Shown here in pieces: positions 28,371 through 38,800 of a stretch of 64,000 bases of DNA. The translations under genes and the position numbers were made by a program. Numbering within the stretch: position 1 is the stretch's first letter; every line of letters starts with the position of its first letter. The stretch lies in the NCBI GenBank assembly GCA_020402585.1, contig JADBZH010000053.1:1-64000 (forward strand), given 5' to 3'. The notes under the pieces were generated by a model. It searched no databases. It had not been told where the DNA came from and saw only the letters and a program-made list of their open reading frames with translations. Source of the DNA: Phenylobacterium sp. Its GTDB lineage: Bacteria > Pseudomonadota > Alphaproteobacteria > Caulobacterales > Caulobacteraceae.

Positions 28371-29690
28371 ATGTACGATCCGATCCGGGCGTCCGACGCC
28401 GTCATCCAGAAGCTGAGGGCCAACCATCCCTCGCTCATCGACCTGACCACCGGCCGGGTCGAGCGGCTGCTTGAGGCCCTGGGCCGTCCCGACCTGCGCC
28501 TGCCTCCCGTCATCCATGTGGCCGGGACCAATGGAAAGGGCTCCACGACGGCCTTCCTGAGGGCCATGGCCGAGGCGGCGGGCCTGTCAGTCCATGTCCT
28601 GACCTCGCCGCACCTGGTCCGCTTCGCCGAGCGCATCCGCATCGCCGGCCGGCTGATCACCGATGAGGCCCTCGACGCCCTCGCCGACCGGCTGGAGACG
28701 GTCAACGCCGGCCAGCCCATCAGCTTCTTCGAGATCACCACAGTCCTGGCCCTCACAGCCTTCGCCGAGACCCCTGCAGACCTCTGCCTCATCGAGGTGG
28801 GCCTGGGCGGGCGGTTCGACGCCACCAACATCTTCCCCGCTCCGGCCGTCTCGGTCATCACCCCTGTCGACTACGACCATGTGGAGATGCTGGGGCCCGA
28901 GCTCTCCAACATCGCCTGGGAGAAGGCCGGGATCATCAAGGCCGGCCGGCCGGTCGTCTGCGCCCGCCAGCGCGACGAGGCCCTGGCGGTGATCGAAGCC
29001 GAGGTTGAGGCCCTGAACGCTCCGCTGACCCTGGTCGGCCGCGACGCCGACATCTGGCCCGAGCGCGGCCGGCTGATGGTCCAGGCGCAGGACCGGCTCC
29101 TGGACCTTCCGGCGCCCGCCCTTCCCGGACCCCACCAGTTCGACAACGCCGGCCTCGCCGCCCTCGCCCTCCTGGCCCTTGATGATCCCCGGATCACCGA
29201 GGCGGCCCTGGCCCGCGGCGCCGAGACCGCCATCTGGCCGGGCCGGTTCCAGAGGCTGAAGGAAGGCCCCCTGGGCCGGCTGGCCGCCGCGCGGGGCTCG
29301 GATCTCTGGCTGGACGGCGCCCACAACCCCCACGGCGCCGAGGCCCTGGCCCGGACCTGCGCCGAGATGACGGCCCGGGATCCCCGTCCCCTGGTGCTGG
29401 TGGTGGGGCAATTCGCGCGGAAGGACCCGAGGGGTTTCTTCGCCGCCTTCCGGGACCTGCCTCTGAAGGTCGTGGCGACCACCTTCGATTCGCCGACGGC
29501 GCTTTCGCCGGAGGGCTTGGCTGAGGCGGCGCGGGCCGAGGGGCTCCCGGTCGAGACCGCGCCCGACGTCTCCGCCGCCGTCGCCCTGGCGCTGGAGGGC
29601 GAGGGGCCGCCCCCCCGGGTGGTGGTCTGTGGCGGCCTGCACTTCGCCGGCGAGGTCCTGGCGCTCAGCCCCGAGACCTGGCCGACCTAG
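28371..29690 (+). CDS. folC: Bifunctional folylpolyglutamate synthase / dihydrofolate synthase
   Basis: A 439-residue Mur-ligase-type enzyme that adds glutamate to dihydropteroate and to folates. The ATP loop AGTNGKGST is at residues 51-59; LTSPHLVRFAERIRI, EVGLGGRFDATN and DGAHNPHGAEAL are family signatures. It closes the trpFBA-accD-folC group and converges on the TonB receptor gene. Confidence 0.95.
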   Translation: MYDPIRASDAVIQKLRANHPSLIDLTTGRVERLLEALGRPDLRLPPVIHVAGTNGKGSTTAFLRAMAEAAGLSVHVLTSPHLVRFAERIRIAGRLITDEALDALADRLETVNAGQPISFFEITTVLALTAFAETPADLCLIEVGLGGRFDATNIFPAPAVSVITPVDYDHVEMLGPELSNIAWEKAGIIKAGRPVVCARQRDEALAVIEAEVEALNAPLTLVGRDADIWPERGRLMVQAQDRLLDLPAPALPGPHQFDNAGLAALALLALDDPRITEAALARGAETAIWPGRFQRLKEGPLGRLAAARGSDLWLDGAHNPHGAEALARTCAEMTARDPRPLVLVVGQFARKDPRGFFAAFRDLPLKVVATTFDSPTALSPEGLAEAARAEGLPVETAPDVSAAVALALEGEGPPPRVVVCGGLHFAGEVLALSPETWPT

Positions 29691-29730
29691 TGGCCTCGTC
29701 GCCAGGACGGAGGCGGCGCTCCGACCGGCT

Positions 29731-31821
29731 CTAGAAGGCGCTCTTCGCCGTCACCCAGAGGTAAGGGCCCTCCTCCCAGCGCCGGGCCTCGCGCCCGGAG
29801 ATCGCCGCCGCCCGTGTCGGTGCGAAGAAGGTTCTGTCATTGGTGAACCGCCGGCCGAGGGGATTGTAGACGGTGAACCTCAGCTTCAGGTTCTTCAGAT
29901 GGCTGCTTTCGACCGTCATCCGCACCTCCGGGCCTGGCTCGAAAACGTTCACCTCCGGCACGAAATAGTCGACCTCGGCATCCTGGCTATCGACCTGCAT
30001 GCTCCAGGAGAGTTTTTGTTCCGGGAGATCCTGGCGGAGCTCGACGGAATAGGTCCAGGGGGTGAAGGCCGTCACTTGGCGGGATCGGCCCGTGAGAGGG
30101 TCATCGAAAGCGGAATCGCGCCACTCACCCCGCGCGTCCAGGCGCAATCCCGGGGCCAGCCAGGACAGGGCGGCGGAGGCGCCGAAGGTGGCGCCCCACA
30201 CGCGGGCGCTCCTGGCGTTGCCGATGCCGAACCCACCGCCTGGCAGAATGACAGGCTCCAGGACATCCTCCCGCCACTCGTGGAAGAGCCCGGCGTTGAT
30301 GGCCAGGCCGTCGCGACCGCGCAGGTCGAGATCCGCACTCGCCCGCGTCTCGGTCTGCGGCCTCAACTGGGCGTTGCCGCCCTGGCTGCGGTCGATCCCG
30401 ACCTCTGTGGAGGCGGCGAAGGCGTCAAAATCCAGCTGGCCGACATTGCGCCGAAGGCCAAAATCCAGGCTCGAACTGTCGTTCGGGCGCCATGACAGGG
30501 ACAAGGCCGGCTTGAAGAACATCAGTTGCTGACGGTTCCGGGCGTCGCCGGTCACCGAGATCTCGGACCACTCGGCCGCCGCCTTCGCATCCAGCGTCCA
30601 TTGCGGGTTCAGGTCATAGGCGAGGTTGACGAAGGCTTCGGCGCGTTGCTCGTCGACCACGACGTTAGCCGCCGGCAGCAGGATCGGGGTCAGTGCGCCG
30701 GAGGCCGTGCGTGTCGCGAAGGCGAGGGAGGAGTCCAACCGGTTGAAGGCCGCCTCCCCGCCAGCCTCCGGACGGAACCGCCCGCCGGCGTCCGCCGAAA
30801 CCGTCGCGCGCGCCACCCACTCGATCTGGGTGCGCTGGGAATTCGCAAGGGTTTCGGAGGCGGCGACCCCGGGAGGCGCTTCAATTCGACTGGCGCTGGC
30901 GGCCTCCTCCTGTCGCCAGCTGGCCAGGCTCAGGATCTTCAAGGCGCCGACATTGGGAAACCGCCGCGTCCATTCGCCGCCAAACTCGGCTTCGATGACG
31001 TCCTCGGCGAAGGTGACGCCGCGGAATCGGTCCACCGGGCCTGATGGCGTGCGACCCAGGTATCCCGGTCCGGCGAAACGGGTATCGGAGTCCTCTCCTT
31101 CCACCCTGCCGTTGATCACGATCTCGCCACCGAAGGCCTCCCGCCGGGCGTCTCCGGACAGGGTGATCTCCACCTCGTCGCCGATGCGGGTCTCGTTCTC
31201 AAACACCACAGGCTCGCCATTCGGTCCGGTCCGAATACGCACCCCATCCGCGCGATCGCGCCAGGCGTCGAGCTGGATCCTTCCGGACGCCCGCCATCCG
31301 CCGACCGGACCGGACAGGCTCGCCTCGGCGTAAGGACGGATGTTCCCGTCCTGGTTCCGGGAGACAGAGACGCCCCAGGCGCCTGAAAGGCCGGTTTCCT
31401 CAACGATCAGGTTCACGATCACGGCCTGACCCGACGCCTCGCTGGTGGTCGGGTTTGTGACCAGGTCGATCCTCACGACGGCGGAGGCCGGAATTCTCGA
31501 AAGCGCTTCCCGGGGTCCTCCGCCCTTCGATCCGGGTCTCGCCCCATTGATCAGGACATTTCCACCGGTATCGCCAAAGCCGCGCCGGGCCTCACCCTGA
31601 TCCAGCGTGAAACCCGGAACCCGCATCACCATGTCGAAGGCCGTGCTGGGAACGAAACTCTCGAAGAACTCCCGGGGGTAGCTTCTCACCTGCATGGGCT
31701 CGGCGGCGCGCCCGACCCCGGGTCCGGCGGCCAGGATAGCAGCTAGCGCGAAGGTGCTGAGTCCCCGGCGCGCCAAAGAGGCAGCCCCTCCGATGGAGGG
31801 GCGTCCCGGGGACCGCTTCAT
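29731..31821 (-). CDS. TonB-dependent receptor-like outer-membrane protein
   Basis: A protein of 696 residues with a signal peptide (MKRSPGRPSIGG, a hydrophobic stretch, cleavage near VGRAAEP), a plug domain (AFDMVMRVPGFTLDQGEARRG and NVLINGARPGSKGGGPREAL), and a C-terminal beta-barrel. The barrel ends WVTAKSAF with a terminal Phe, as required for outer-membrane assembly. The ligand is unknown and no FecR, sigma factor or ABC genes lie nearby. A start 8 codons upstream (31845) is possible; neither has a strong ribosome site. Confidence 0.85.
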   Translation of the reverse strand: MKRSPGRPSIGGAASLARRGLSTFALAAILAAGPGVGRAAEPMQVRSYPREFFESFVPSTAFDMVMRVPGFTLDQGEARRGFGDTGGNVLINGARPGSKGGGPREALSRIPASAVVRIDLVTNPTTSEASGQAVIVNLIVEETGLSGAWGVSVSRNQDGNIRPYAEASLSGPVGGWRASGRIQLDAWRDRADGVRIRTGPNGEPVVFENETRIGDEVEITLSGDARREAFGGEIVINGRVEGEDSDTRFAGPGYLGRTPSGPVDRFRGVTFAEDVIEAEFGGEWTRRFPNVGALKILSLASWRQEEAASASRIEAPPGVAASETLANSQRTQIEWVARATVSADAGGRFRPEAGGEAAFNRLDSSLAFATRTASGALTPILLPAANVVVDEQRAEAFVNLAYDLNPQWTLDAKAAAEWSEISVTGDARNRQQLMFFKPALSLSWRPNDSSSLDFGLRRNVGQLDFDAFAASTEVGIDRSQGGNAQLRPQTETRASADLDLRGRDGLAINAGLFHEWREDVLEPVILPGGGFGIGNARSARVWGATFGASAALSWLAPGLRLDARGEWRDSAFDDPLTGRSRQVTAFTPWTYSVELRQDLPEQKLSWSMQVDSQDAEVDYFVPEVNVFEPGPEVRMTVESSHLKNLKLRFTVYNPLGRRFTNDRTFFAPTRAAAISGREARRWEEGPYLWVTAKSAF

Positions 31822-31865
31822 TTGTCCACAGCCTGAAGCCGCCATTGCACTGCGCTGAAGGGCTC

Positions 31866-31907
31866 CGGGCGGAGTCTCATCCGCCCGTCCGACCCCCGGA
31901 AAGGGGG
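31866..31907 (-). terminator. Tandem hairpins after trxA
   Basis: Two hairpins lie between the trxA stop and the TonB receptor start: CCCCC-GGAAA-GGGGG (31893-31907) and an 8-bp stem CGGGCGGA/TCCGCCCG (31866-31873/31880-31887). Together they probably end the trxA transcript; a clear T-tract is missing. Confidence 0.6.
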
Positions 31908-31920
31908 TGGGCCAGCCGGT

Positions 31921-32247
31921 TCAGCCGACGCCAGACTCGTTCAGCCAGTCGACGATCTTCTGCTTGGGCATGGCGCCGACCTTCATGGCGGTCATCTGCC
32001 CGTCCTTGAAGAGCATCATGGTCGGGATGCCGCGCACGCCGTAGCGGCTGGGGGTGTTCGGGGAGTCCTCGATGTTCAGCTTGGCCACGGTGACCTGCGC
32101 GCCCAGCTCGGCGGCGATCTGCTCCAGGGCCGGAGCGATCTGCTTGCAGGGCCCGCACCACTCCGCCCAGAAGTCCACCAGGACGGGCTTGCCCGACTTC
32201 AGGACGTCGGCTTCGAAGGACTCGTCAGTGACGGCGACAGTACCCAT
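31921..32247 (-). CDS. trxA: Thioredoxin
   Basis: A 108-residue cytosolic dithiol oxidoreductase with the active site W30-C31-G-P-C34, cis-proline motif GIPTMMLF and FWAEWCGPCKQIAPALEQIA. It supplies electrons to ribonucleotide reductase and other targets. A GAGGAG ribosome site precedes the ATG. It lies 102 bases after addA on the same strand, with repeats in the gap that suggest its own promoter. Confidence 0.97.
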   Translation of the reverse strand: MGTVAVTDESFEADVLKSGKPVLVDFWAEWCGPCKQIAPALEQIAAELGAQVTVAKLNIEDSPNTPSRYGVRGIPTMMLFKDGQMTAMKVGAMPKQKIVDWLNESGVG

Positions 32248-32284
32248 GCGGGGCTCCTCGATTCGTAGGTCCGGGACGAGCCGG

Positions 32285-32316
32285 ACGTGATTACGTGATA
32301 TGGCGCACTGCGCGCC
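32285..32316 (-). promoter_or_regulatory. Repeat-rich region upstream of trxA
   Basis: Within the addA-trxA gap the 7-mer ACGTGAT occurs twice in tandem (32285-32291 and 32293-32299), followed by a GGCGC/GCGCC hairpin (32302-32306/32312-32316). The arrangement suggests an operator or promoter for trxA, but no consensus was recognised. Confidence 0.3.
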
Positions 32317-32349
32317 AGGATCAACTCCCCCGTTGCGCCGGACCTGCGA

Positions 32350-35300
32350 TCAGGCCTCCCTGTAGAGCTGGTCAAGGGTCTTGCGGAGCAGGGCCTCCGG
32401 CGCCGGGGTCAGCAGGGGGCCGTCCGTCCAGACCAGGGCGGCGCGGACCGGGCGGTCCGGATAAAGATCTCCCAGCACCGCCCAGTACATGGCCAGCTGT
32501 CGCAGGTAGGCGGGATCCGCCGCCTCGATCGAGGCCGGGGCGGGCCGGTTCGTCTTGAAGTCCGCAAACAGGATTTCATCCGCGCGCACCACCAGCCGGT
32601 CGATGCGCCCGGAAATCCGCAGGCCGGGCGGCAGGAGCCCGGAACCGCCGACAATGGCCGCCTCGGCCCGCGACCCGGGTCCGAACAGGAAGGCGAAGTC
32701 CGGATGCTCCAGCACGCCCAGGGCCGCCGTCGCCATCTCCTCGATCTGGTCGACCGCGAGGCCGGCCTCCTTTCCCAGGAGCCGCCGGGCCGCGCTGTGA
32801 CGGGTCGCCTCCGGCAGGTCGGGCAGAACCTGCAGCAGCCGGTGGACCAGCTCGCCCCGCCGGAACCGGCCCATGCCGGGCGCCCCGGCCAGGGGCGAGA
32901 CGGCGGCGACCCGGGCCGAATCGCCCAGGTCGGAGGGCGACGCGAGGCGGGCGAGGGGCTCGGGCAGGGCTGGCCGGGACAGCCAGGCGGGGGGAGGGGC
33001 CCGGACCGCTTCCGGCGCCGCCCCGGCCTGCCCCAACACCTCAGGGTCCTCGCCGAAACGCCGGAAGCCGAAGTCCTCGGCCTCGATCCGCCGGAACCGG
33101 CCGGCCAGGCGGTTTGCGAAGACCGCTTCCATCACGCCCCACCAGCCGGGCGGCTTGTCTGCGGACCGTCCTCCCGGCAGGGCCCCGCAGACGATCAGCC
33201 GGTCCCGCGCCCGGGTCAGGCCCACATAGAGGAGCCGCTGGAGCTCCTGGTCCGCGGCGGCCTTGCGCAGCGCCCGGGCGTCGGTCTGGGCCGGACAGTC
33301 GTCGTTCTTCGCCCCCAGCCAGAGGAAGGTCCCGTCTGCGGCTCGCACCAGGCCGGCGCCATCGGAGTCGTTGAAGGTGGTGTCGGGCAGGATGATGATC
33401 GAGGCCTCCAGCCCCTTTGCCCCGTGGGCCGTCATGACGCGGACCTCGTCGGCGGCTTCGGCCTCCGTCTCCCGCTTCACGTCCACCTTCAGGCTGTCGA
33501 GGGCGGCGGCGAAGGCCTCCAGGTCTCGGACGCCGCTTTGCTCGAGTTCAAGGGTCTTCTCCAGGAAGACGCCCAGGGCCTCCTCGGCCTCACGGCCCAG
33601 CCGGGTCAGCAGCCTCTGACGCTGGGTGCGCCCACAGGACCCTGCGGACTCCAGCCGGCCGACGATGAAGTCGTAGGGCGACTGGCCGGAGGCGGCCAGG
33701 ACCGAGGCCAGGACATGTTGCGCCTGCGCCCACTCGGGCCGGCCGGCGCCGGGGGTCCCCACCTCGCTCCGCGCCCGCAGCGCATCCCAGAGGCAGGCCT
33801 CCGGGCGCCGGTGGGCGAGCTGGAACAGGCTCTCGTCGCTGACGTCGCAGAAGGGGCTGCGAAGCAGAGCGGCCAGGGTCAGGTCATCCCCCGGATAGAG
33901 GGCGAAGCGGACCAGGGCCCGCAGGTCGTCGAACAGGATGTGCTCCGCCAGCTTCAGCCGGTCGGCGCCGCCCACGGGAACGCCCTGGCGCTTGAGCTCC
34001 AGGATGACCTCGTCAAACAGGCTTCCGCGGCGCCGGACCAGGACCAGGAAATCCCCCCAGCGGGCGGGACGCTTTACGCCGGACTTCTTGTCGCCGACGG
34101 CCTCGCCCCGGCTGACGATCCCGGCGATCTCGCGCGCGATCCGCCGGGCCAGCTCCCGGGTCGCCGAGTTCGGGTCGGGCGTATCCGGCGGGGCCTCCCA
34201 GGCCTTCCGATCCGACTTCTCGGGGGGTTCGACCAGGTCCCACAGGTCGATGCAGCCGTCGTCCTCGCGCCGGGCCTCGTGGCGGAGGGGGGCGTCCATG
34301 CCGTCCCGCCCGGTCATCAGGCCCTGGCTGAGCTCCGGGTCGGCGTAGACAGCGTCCACAAAGCCCAGGACCTGCCGGGTCGACCGCCAGGACACCGCAA
34401 GTTCGATCCGCTCGAAGGCCGCGCCGACCGCCAGGGCCCGCTGGCTGTAATGTCCGTACTCCAGCTCCAGCCGCTCGGGCGAGGCGCCCTGGAAGGAATA
34501 GATCGACTGCTTCTGGTCCCCGACCACAAAGAGGCTGCGGTGCAGCGCGCCTTCCGCCCCGGCCCGCCCGGCGCCGGCGAAGAAGTCCTCGGTCAGCTGC
34601 CGCAGGATGGACCACTGGGCCGGAGAGGTGTCCTGGGCCTCGTCCACGAGCACATGGGCCAGCCCCTGATCGAGCTTGAAGAGCACCCAGGCGGCCATCT
34701 GGGAATCCCGGGTCAGGGCCAGGGTCCTGTCGATCAGGTCCCCGAAGTCCAGCTTCCCGGAATGGGCCTTCTCGATGGCGTAGGCGGTGAGCCAGGCCTC
34801 GGCGAGCAGAAGGGTGTCCAGGGTCCGGCGGCCGGCGGCCGCCTGCTTTTCCCGTATGAAGAGGGTGTGGAGCCGTTCGATCTCGGCGTCGAGCTCGGCC
34901 TTGAGCTCCGGCGCATGCCGCAGGGTCTTGTCGCCTCCGATGCCCCGCTGGGGCTTGAACTGGGCGGTGACAAGGATGGACCGGAGGTCCGAGAGGGCAG
35001 GCTTGCCCTGGGTCCGCCTAAGGACGTCCTTCAGCTTGCCGGCGTTCACGCCGGCGCCTTTGACATCCAGGCCCTCGGCGATCGCCAGCCAGGTCTCGGG
35101 TGAGGGGCCTGCCGACATGTCCTCCAGCTCGGCCCGGGCCGCGTCCGGATCGAGGGGCGCCGGCGATCCGGTCAGGGTGGTCCAGACCACGGCCGCCAGC
35201 CCCCCGGCCGCCTTGGCGCTGTCGATGGCTTCCCTCAGCTCGCCCGCCCGGGCGGTGAAGTCGTCGAACAGGGACTCAAAGGCGTCGAACGCCATGTCCA

Positions 35301-35850
35301 CCGACAGCCGGGCATAGGCCTCGGCGATGCGGCCATCGCCCTTCAGGACCTGCAGGGCCAGGCCTAGCCGCGCCGACTTCGCCAGCTGGGCGGCGGCCAG
35401 GTCGTCGAGCACCTCGAAGCCCGGCGAGATCCCCGCCTCCAGCGGAAAGCGCCGGAGCAGCTTTTCACAGAAGGCGTGAAGGGTCTGGATCCGCAGACCG
35501 CCGGGGGTCTCCAGGGCGCGGGCGAACAGGGCCCGGGCGGCGGAAAGCTCGTCGGGCTCGTAGTCCGACGGCGCCCGGCCCTCGAGGGCTGCCAGCTGCA
35601 GGCGCAGTTCGGGGTCCTTCAGGACCGACCAGTCGCCGAGAAGCTCGAACAGGCGGTTCTGCATCTCGGCCGCCGCGGCCTTGGTGTAGGTGACGCACAG
35701 GATCTCGTCCGGCGAGGCGCCCGCCAGCAGCAGGCGCGCCACCCGATCGATCAGGGTCTTGGTCTTGCCGGAGCCGGCGTTGGCCGTGACGAAGGCCGAG
35801 AGGCGGGGGTTCGCGGCCCGGGCCTGGGGGCTGACAGGGTCGGTCCTCAT
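32350..35850 (-). CDS. addA: Double-strand break repair helicase AddA
   Basis: A UvrD-like helicase/nuclease of 1166 residues, the RecB-equivalent subunit of AddAB that resects double-strand breaks for RecA loading. Walker A TANAGSGKT is at residues 22-30; VLVDEAQDTSPAQW is motif II and LYVGLTRARDRLIV motif VI. The C-terminal RecB-type nuclease has LFADFKTNRPAP. The ATG at 35850 overlaps the addB stop by 4 bases (ATGA). Confidence 0.95.
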   Translation of the reverse strand: MRTDPVSPQARAANPRLSAFVTANAGSGKTKTLIDRVARLLLAGASPDEILCVTYTKAAAAEMQNRLFELLGDWSVLKDPELRLQLAALEGRAPSDYEPDELSAARALFARALETPGGLRIQTLHAFCEKLLRRFPLEAGISPGFEVLDDLAAAQLAKSARLGLALQVLKGDGRIAEAYARLSVDMAFDAFESLFDDFTARAGELREAIDSAKAAGGLAAVVWTTLTGSPAPLDPDAARAELEDMSAGPSPETWLAIAEGLDVKGAGVNAGKLKDVLRRTQGKPALSDLRSILVTAQFKPQRGIGGDKTLRHAPELKAELDAEIERLHTLFIREKQAAAGRRTLDTLLLAEAWLTAYAIEKAHSGKLDFGDLIDRTLALTRDSQMAAWVLFKLDQGLAHVLVDEAQDTSPAQWSILRQLTEDFFAGAGRAGAEGALHRSLFVVGDQKQSIYSFQGASPERLELEYGHYSQRALAVGAAFERIELAVSWRSTRQVLGFVDAVYADPELSQGLMTGRDGMDAPLRHEARREDDGCIDLWDLVEPPEKSDRKAWEAPPDTPDPNSATRELARRIAREIAGIVSRGEAVGDKKSGVKRPARWGDFLVLVRRRGSLFDEVILELKRQGVPVGGADRLKLAEHILFDDLRALVRFALYPGDDLTLAALLRSPFCDVSDESLFQLAHRRPEACLWDALRARSEVGTPGAGRPEWAQAQHVLASVLAASGQSPYDFIVGRLESAGSCGRTQRQRLLTRLGREAEEALGVFLEKTLELEQSGVRDLEAFAAALDSLKVDVKRETEAEAADEVRVMTAHGAKGLEASIIILPDTTFNDSDGAGLVRAADGTFLWLGAKNDDCPAQTDARALRKAAADQELQRLLYVGLTRARDRLIVCGALPGGRSADKPPGWWGVMEAVFANRLAGRFRRIEAEDFGFRRFGEDPEVLGQAGAAPEAVRAPPPAWLSRPALPEPLARLASPSDLGDSARVAAVSPLAGAPGMGRFRRGELVHRLLQVLPDLPEATRHSAARRLLGKEAGLAVDQIEEMATAALGVLEHPDFAFLFGPGSRAEAAIVGGSGLLPPGLRISGRIDRLVVRADEILFADFKTNRPAPASIEAADPAYLRQLAMYWAVLGDLYPDRPVRAALVWTDGPLLTPAPEALLRKTLDQLYREA

Positions 35851-38800
35851 GACTCGGCCTCCCCCCCGATGGAGGTCCATTCCCGCACCCGGGCGAGATG
35901 GTCGTAGTCGCTGGCGTAGAGCTTCACGCTCGCGGCCGCGCTCCGGGACAGGTAGGCGGTGGCCGGGTCGTCGAACCGGGCGATCACCGCCTTGAGGCCC
36001 TCCAGGGCCGCGGCGGCGGCGTCCAGCGGCGCCTCGTTCTCGCCCAGGGCGCTCTTGATGACGCCGGCCGGCCGCCGGCCCGTCAGCTGGACATAGGCCA
36101 GCTCCGTGGGCTCGAGGGCGCCGATCTTCGAGAACCCTCCCGCCATCAGGATGGCGCCCGAAAGGGTGAGCTGGGGGGAGAAGCCCGCCGCCACCTGCTT
36201 GTGCGAAGGCGGAAGTCCGGTCTTGTAGTCGAGGATGCGCCCGACCGCCCCGGGGCCGATCTCGATCCGGTCGGCCTTGGCGGTGAAGGTGAAGGCTCCC
36301 CCCGGAGACATGAAGGTGCTTGCGCCTTCCAGCTCGACCTCGATCCGGCGACCATCCGAACGGCGCTCGCGCTCGGTCGCAACCATCCAGCTGGCGATCT
36401 CCCGGGAAAGGGCCGTTTCCCGGGCGAGGCCCGCCGGGTCCATGCCCCGGTCCGCCAGGGCCTTCAGGTAGAGGGCGTCGAGGTGCGCCTCGGCGGTGTC
36501 CGGAAGGGTGTCGGGATAGGCCTCCACGAAGGCCTCCAGGGCGGAATGGATGGCCGTGCCCCGAAGGCGGACATCGATGGGGGCGTCCGGCCGGTCCATC
36601 GGATAGAGCCTCAGAATGTCCCTCGCCCAGACGGCGTAGGGGTCCCGCACCAGGGTCTCGATACGCGTCACCGCGAGCTTGCGGGGGCGCGCCTCAAGGG
36701 GCGGGCGGGGCGCGGGTCGGGGGGCGGGGGCGAAGGGACCGGGCGCATCCGCCGCCTCGACGAGGGTCTCTAGGTCCGGACGGCCCGGCAGGGTCAGGCC
36801 CGCGCCCCTCGCCAGGGTCCTGAGTCGCCAGAGCCAGCGCGATTCCAGGGCCGGGGCGCCCCGCCGGCGGCGGGCGTGCAGCAGGAAGACCTCGGGCGCA
36901 CAGGCCGACTGGGCGAAGTCGTGGGCCGAAAGAGCGATCCGGCGCTCGGGCTTCGGAAGGCCCAGCCGGGTTCGCATGTTGCGCGACAGGAAGGGGTCGA
37001 CCGCCGCCGCCTGGGGCCAGACCCCCTCTTCCAGCCCCGCCAGGATCAGGCGGTCGGCGCGGGCCATCCGCGCCTCCATGGCGCCCAGTATGCGCAGGCG
37101 GGGGTGGGTGGCCCGGCTCGCGCGGACGCTCTCCCCCGCCATCACCGCCTCCAGCAGTTCGCCGAAGGCCCGCACCGAAAGGGCGGGACTGGCGTCGCCC
37201 TCTTCGATGAGGGCTCCCAGAAGGCGGGCTGCGGCGTCCCCGTCAGGGCCGGCCCAGAGGTCGCCTGTCCCGCCTTCGGGGCGCCGGCAAAGGGCCTCCA
37301 GAACCTCTACGAGACGCCGGCCCCAGCCGGAGGCGTCGAGGTGTGTGTCGGCCTCCGGACCGGGCGCCGGGAAGAGGTCCTGGAGGTCCTGGGCAAGGCC
37401 GATGGCCTCGGGAACGGGAGGCTTGGCGCCTTCCGCCCGGGCCCGGATGCGCGCCAGGGTGTCCGGCCGGGGGCCGCGAAGGGCGTCCCGCTCCAGGGCG
37501 TCACGGGCGAAGGCGAGGTCGGCCTCCGTCCGTCCCAGCCGGACCCGGGGATGCTTCAGCAGCGCCAGGAGGACGGAGGGCTTGGCGGGGTCCGCCAGGG
37601 CATGGGCGGCCTGCAGGGCCAGGATGGCGCAGGGGAACCGGGCCAGGGGCTCTCCTGCAGAGGCGTCGGCGATGATCCCCCATCGGGCCAGCCGAGCGGC
37701 GACCCGGCGGGCGAGGTCGGCGTCCGGCGTCACCAGGGCGGCGGTCCGGCCCGGGGTCTCCAGGGTCTCGCGCAGCAGGAGGGCGGCGGACAGGGCGCAC
37801 GCCTCGACATCCCGGGCGCCCGCGACGATCAGGCCGGCGAGGCCCCGCTCGATCCCTTTGACGCCCAGGCCGCCCGAGTCGTCGATGGCGGCGCGCCAGT
37901 CCGAGGTCCGGTCCGCAGGTCTCAGGGCCAGGCTGATGACCTTGCGGCGGTCCGCGTCGGCGACCGGGACATCCGGCGTTTCCGGCCAGTCCCGTACCTT
38001 GTTCGCAGCAAAGCCGGCCTGTTGGAGCAGGTCCCGCAGCATGGCCTGGGGGTGCTGGTCGTCGATCCCCTCGGGCTCGGCCACCCCGGGTATCGGGTCG
38101 TAGTCCAGGCCGGGCAGGACCACGGCGCCCCGGGGGGCCTCGGCGATCACCTTCATCAGCCGGGCCGTGGCCTTGACCGATCCGGTGGACCCGGCGGCGA
38201 TCAGGAACCCCTCCGGCGGCGCCTCCGACCACTTTTCCGCCAGGGCGTTGAGCAACTGCACCCTGCGGGCCGACACGTCCTGCAACCCAAGCTCACGCAG
38301 CCGCTCGGGCCATCGGGAGAGGGCGCCCTCCAGGAAGCCGAGGGAGACCTGCCAGTGCGCGGCCATGTCCAGGGTGGCGAGGTCAGCCAGTTTGTCGCCG
38401 GTGACCTCCTCGATCTGCAGGCTGTCGAAGAAGCCGCCGAGGGCGTCCGCCAGGCCAAGGGCCTCGGTGGGTCCCGGGCTGCGGCCGAGGGCCGGCGAGA
38501 GTTCGCTGACCAGCCGCAGCAGTTCGAACCGGCGACGGACCGGGGTGATGGCCGGGGGCAGGTCCAGGGCGATGTCGCCGGGCTCGAAGGGGGCTTCGCC
38601 AGCCTCCAGGTCGCCCAGCGGGCGGATCCGGGGCGGCAGGAGGGCGGGGGCGTCCCCGGCCCTGCGCAGGAAGGCCTCGGTCAGCAGCCGCACCGCCCGG
38701 CGGTTGGGGGTCAGGACGACGGCGTCGGCCAGGGCCTCGGGACCGCCCTCCCGGGTCAGGTCCAGGAGGCCCGTCGCCAGGTCGTCCAGGAAGGGCCGGT

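Noticed and set aside
32704..35103. 799-codon plus-strand open frame within addA
   Set aside because: Antisense to the conserved addA helicase; the translation is low-complexity G/Q/R/P-rich.
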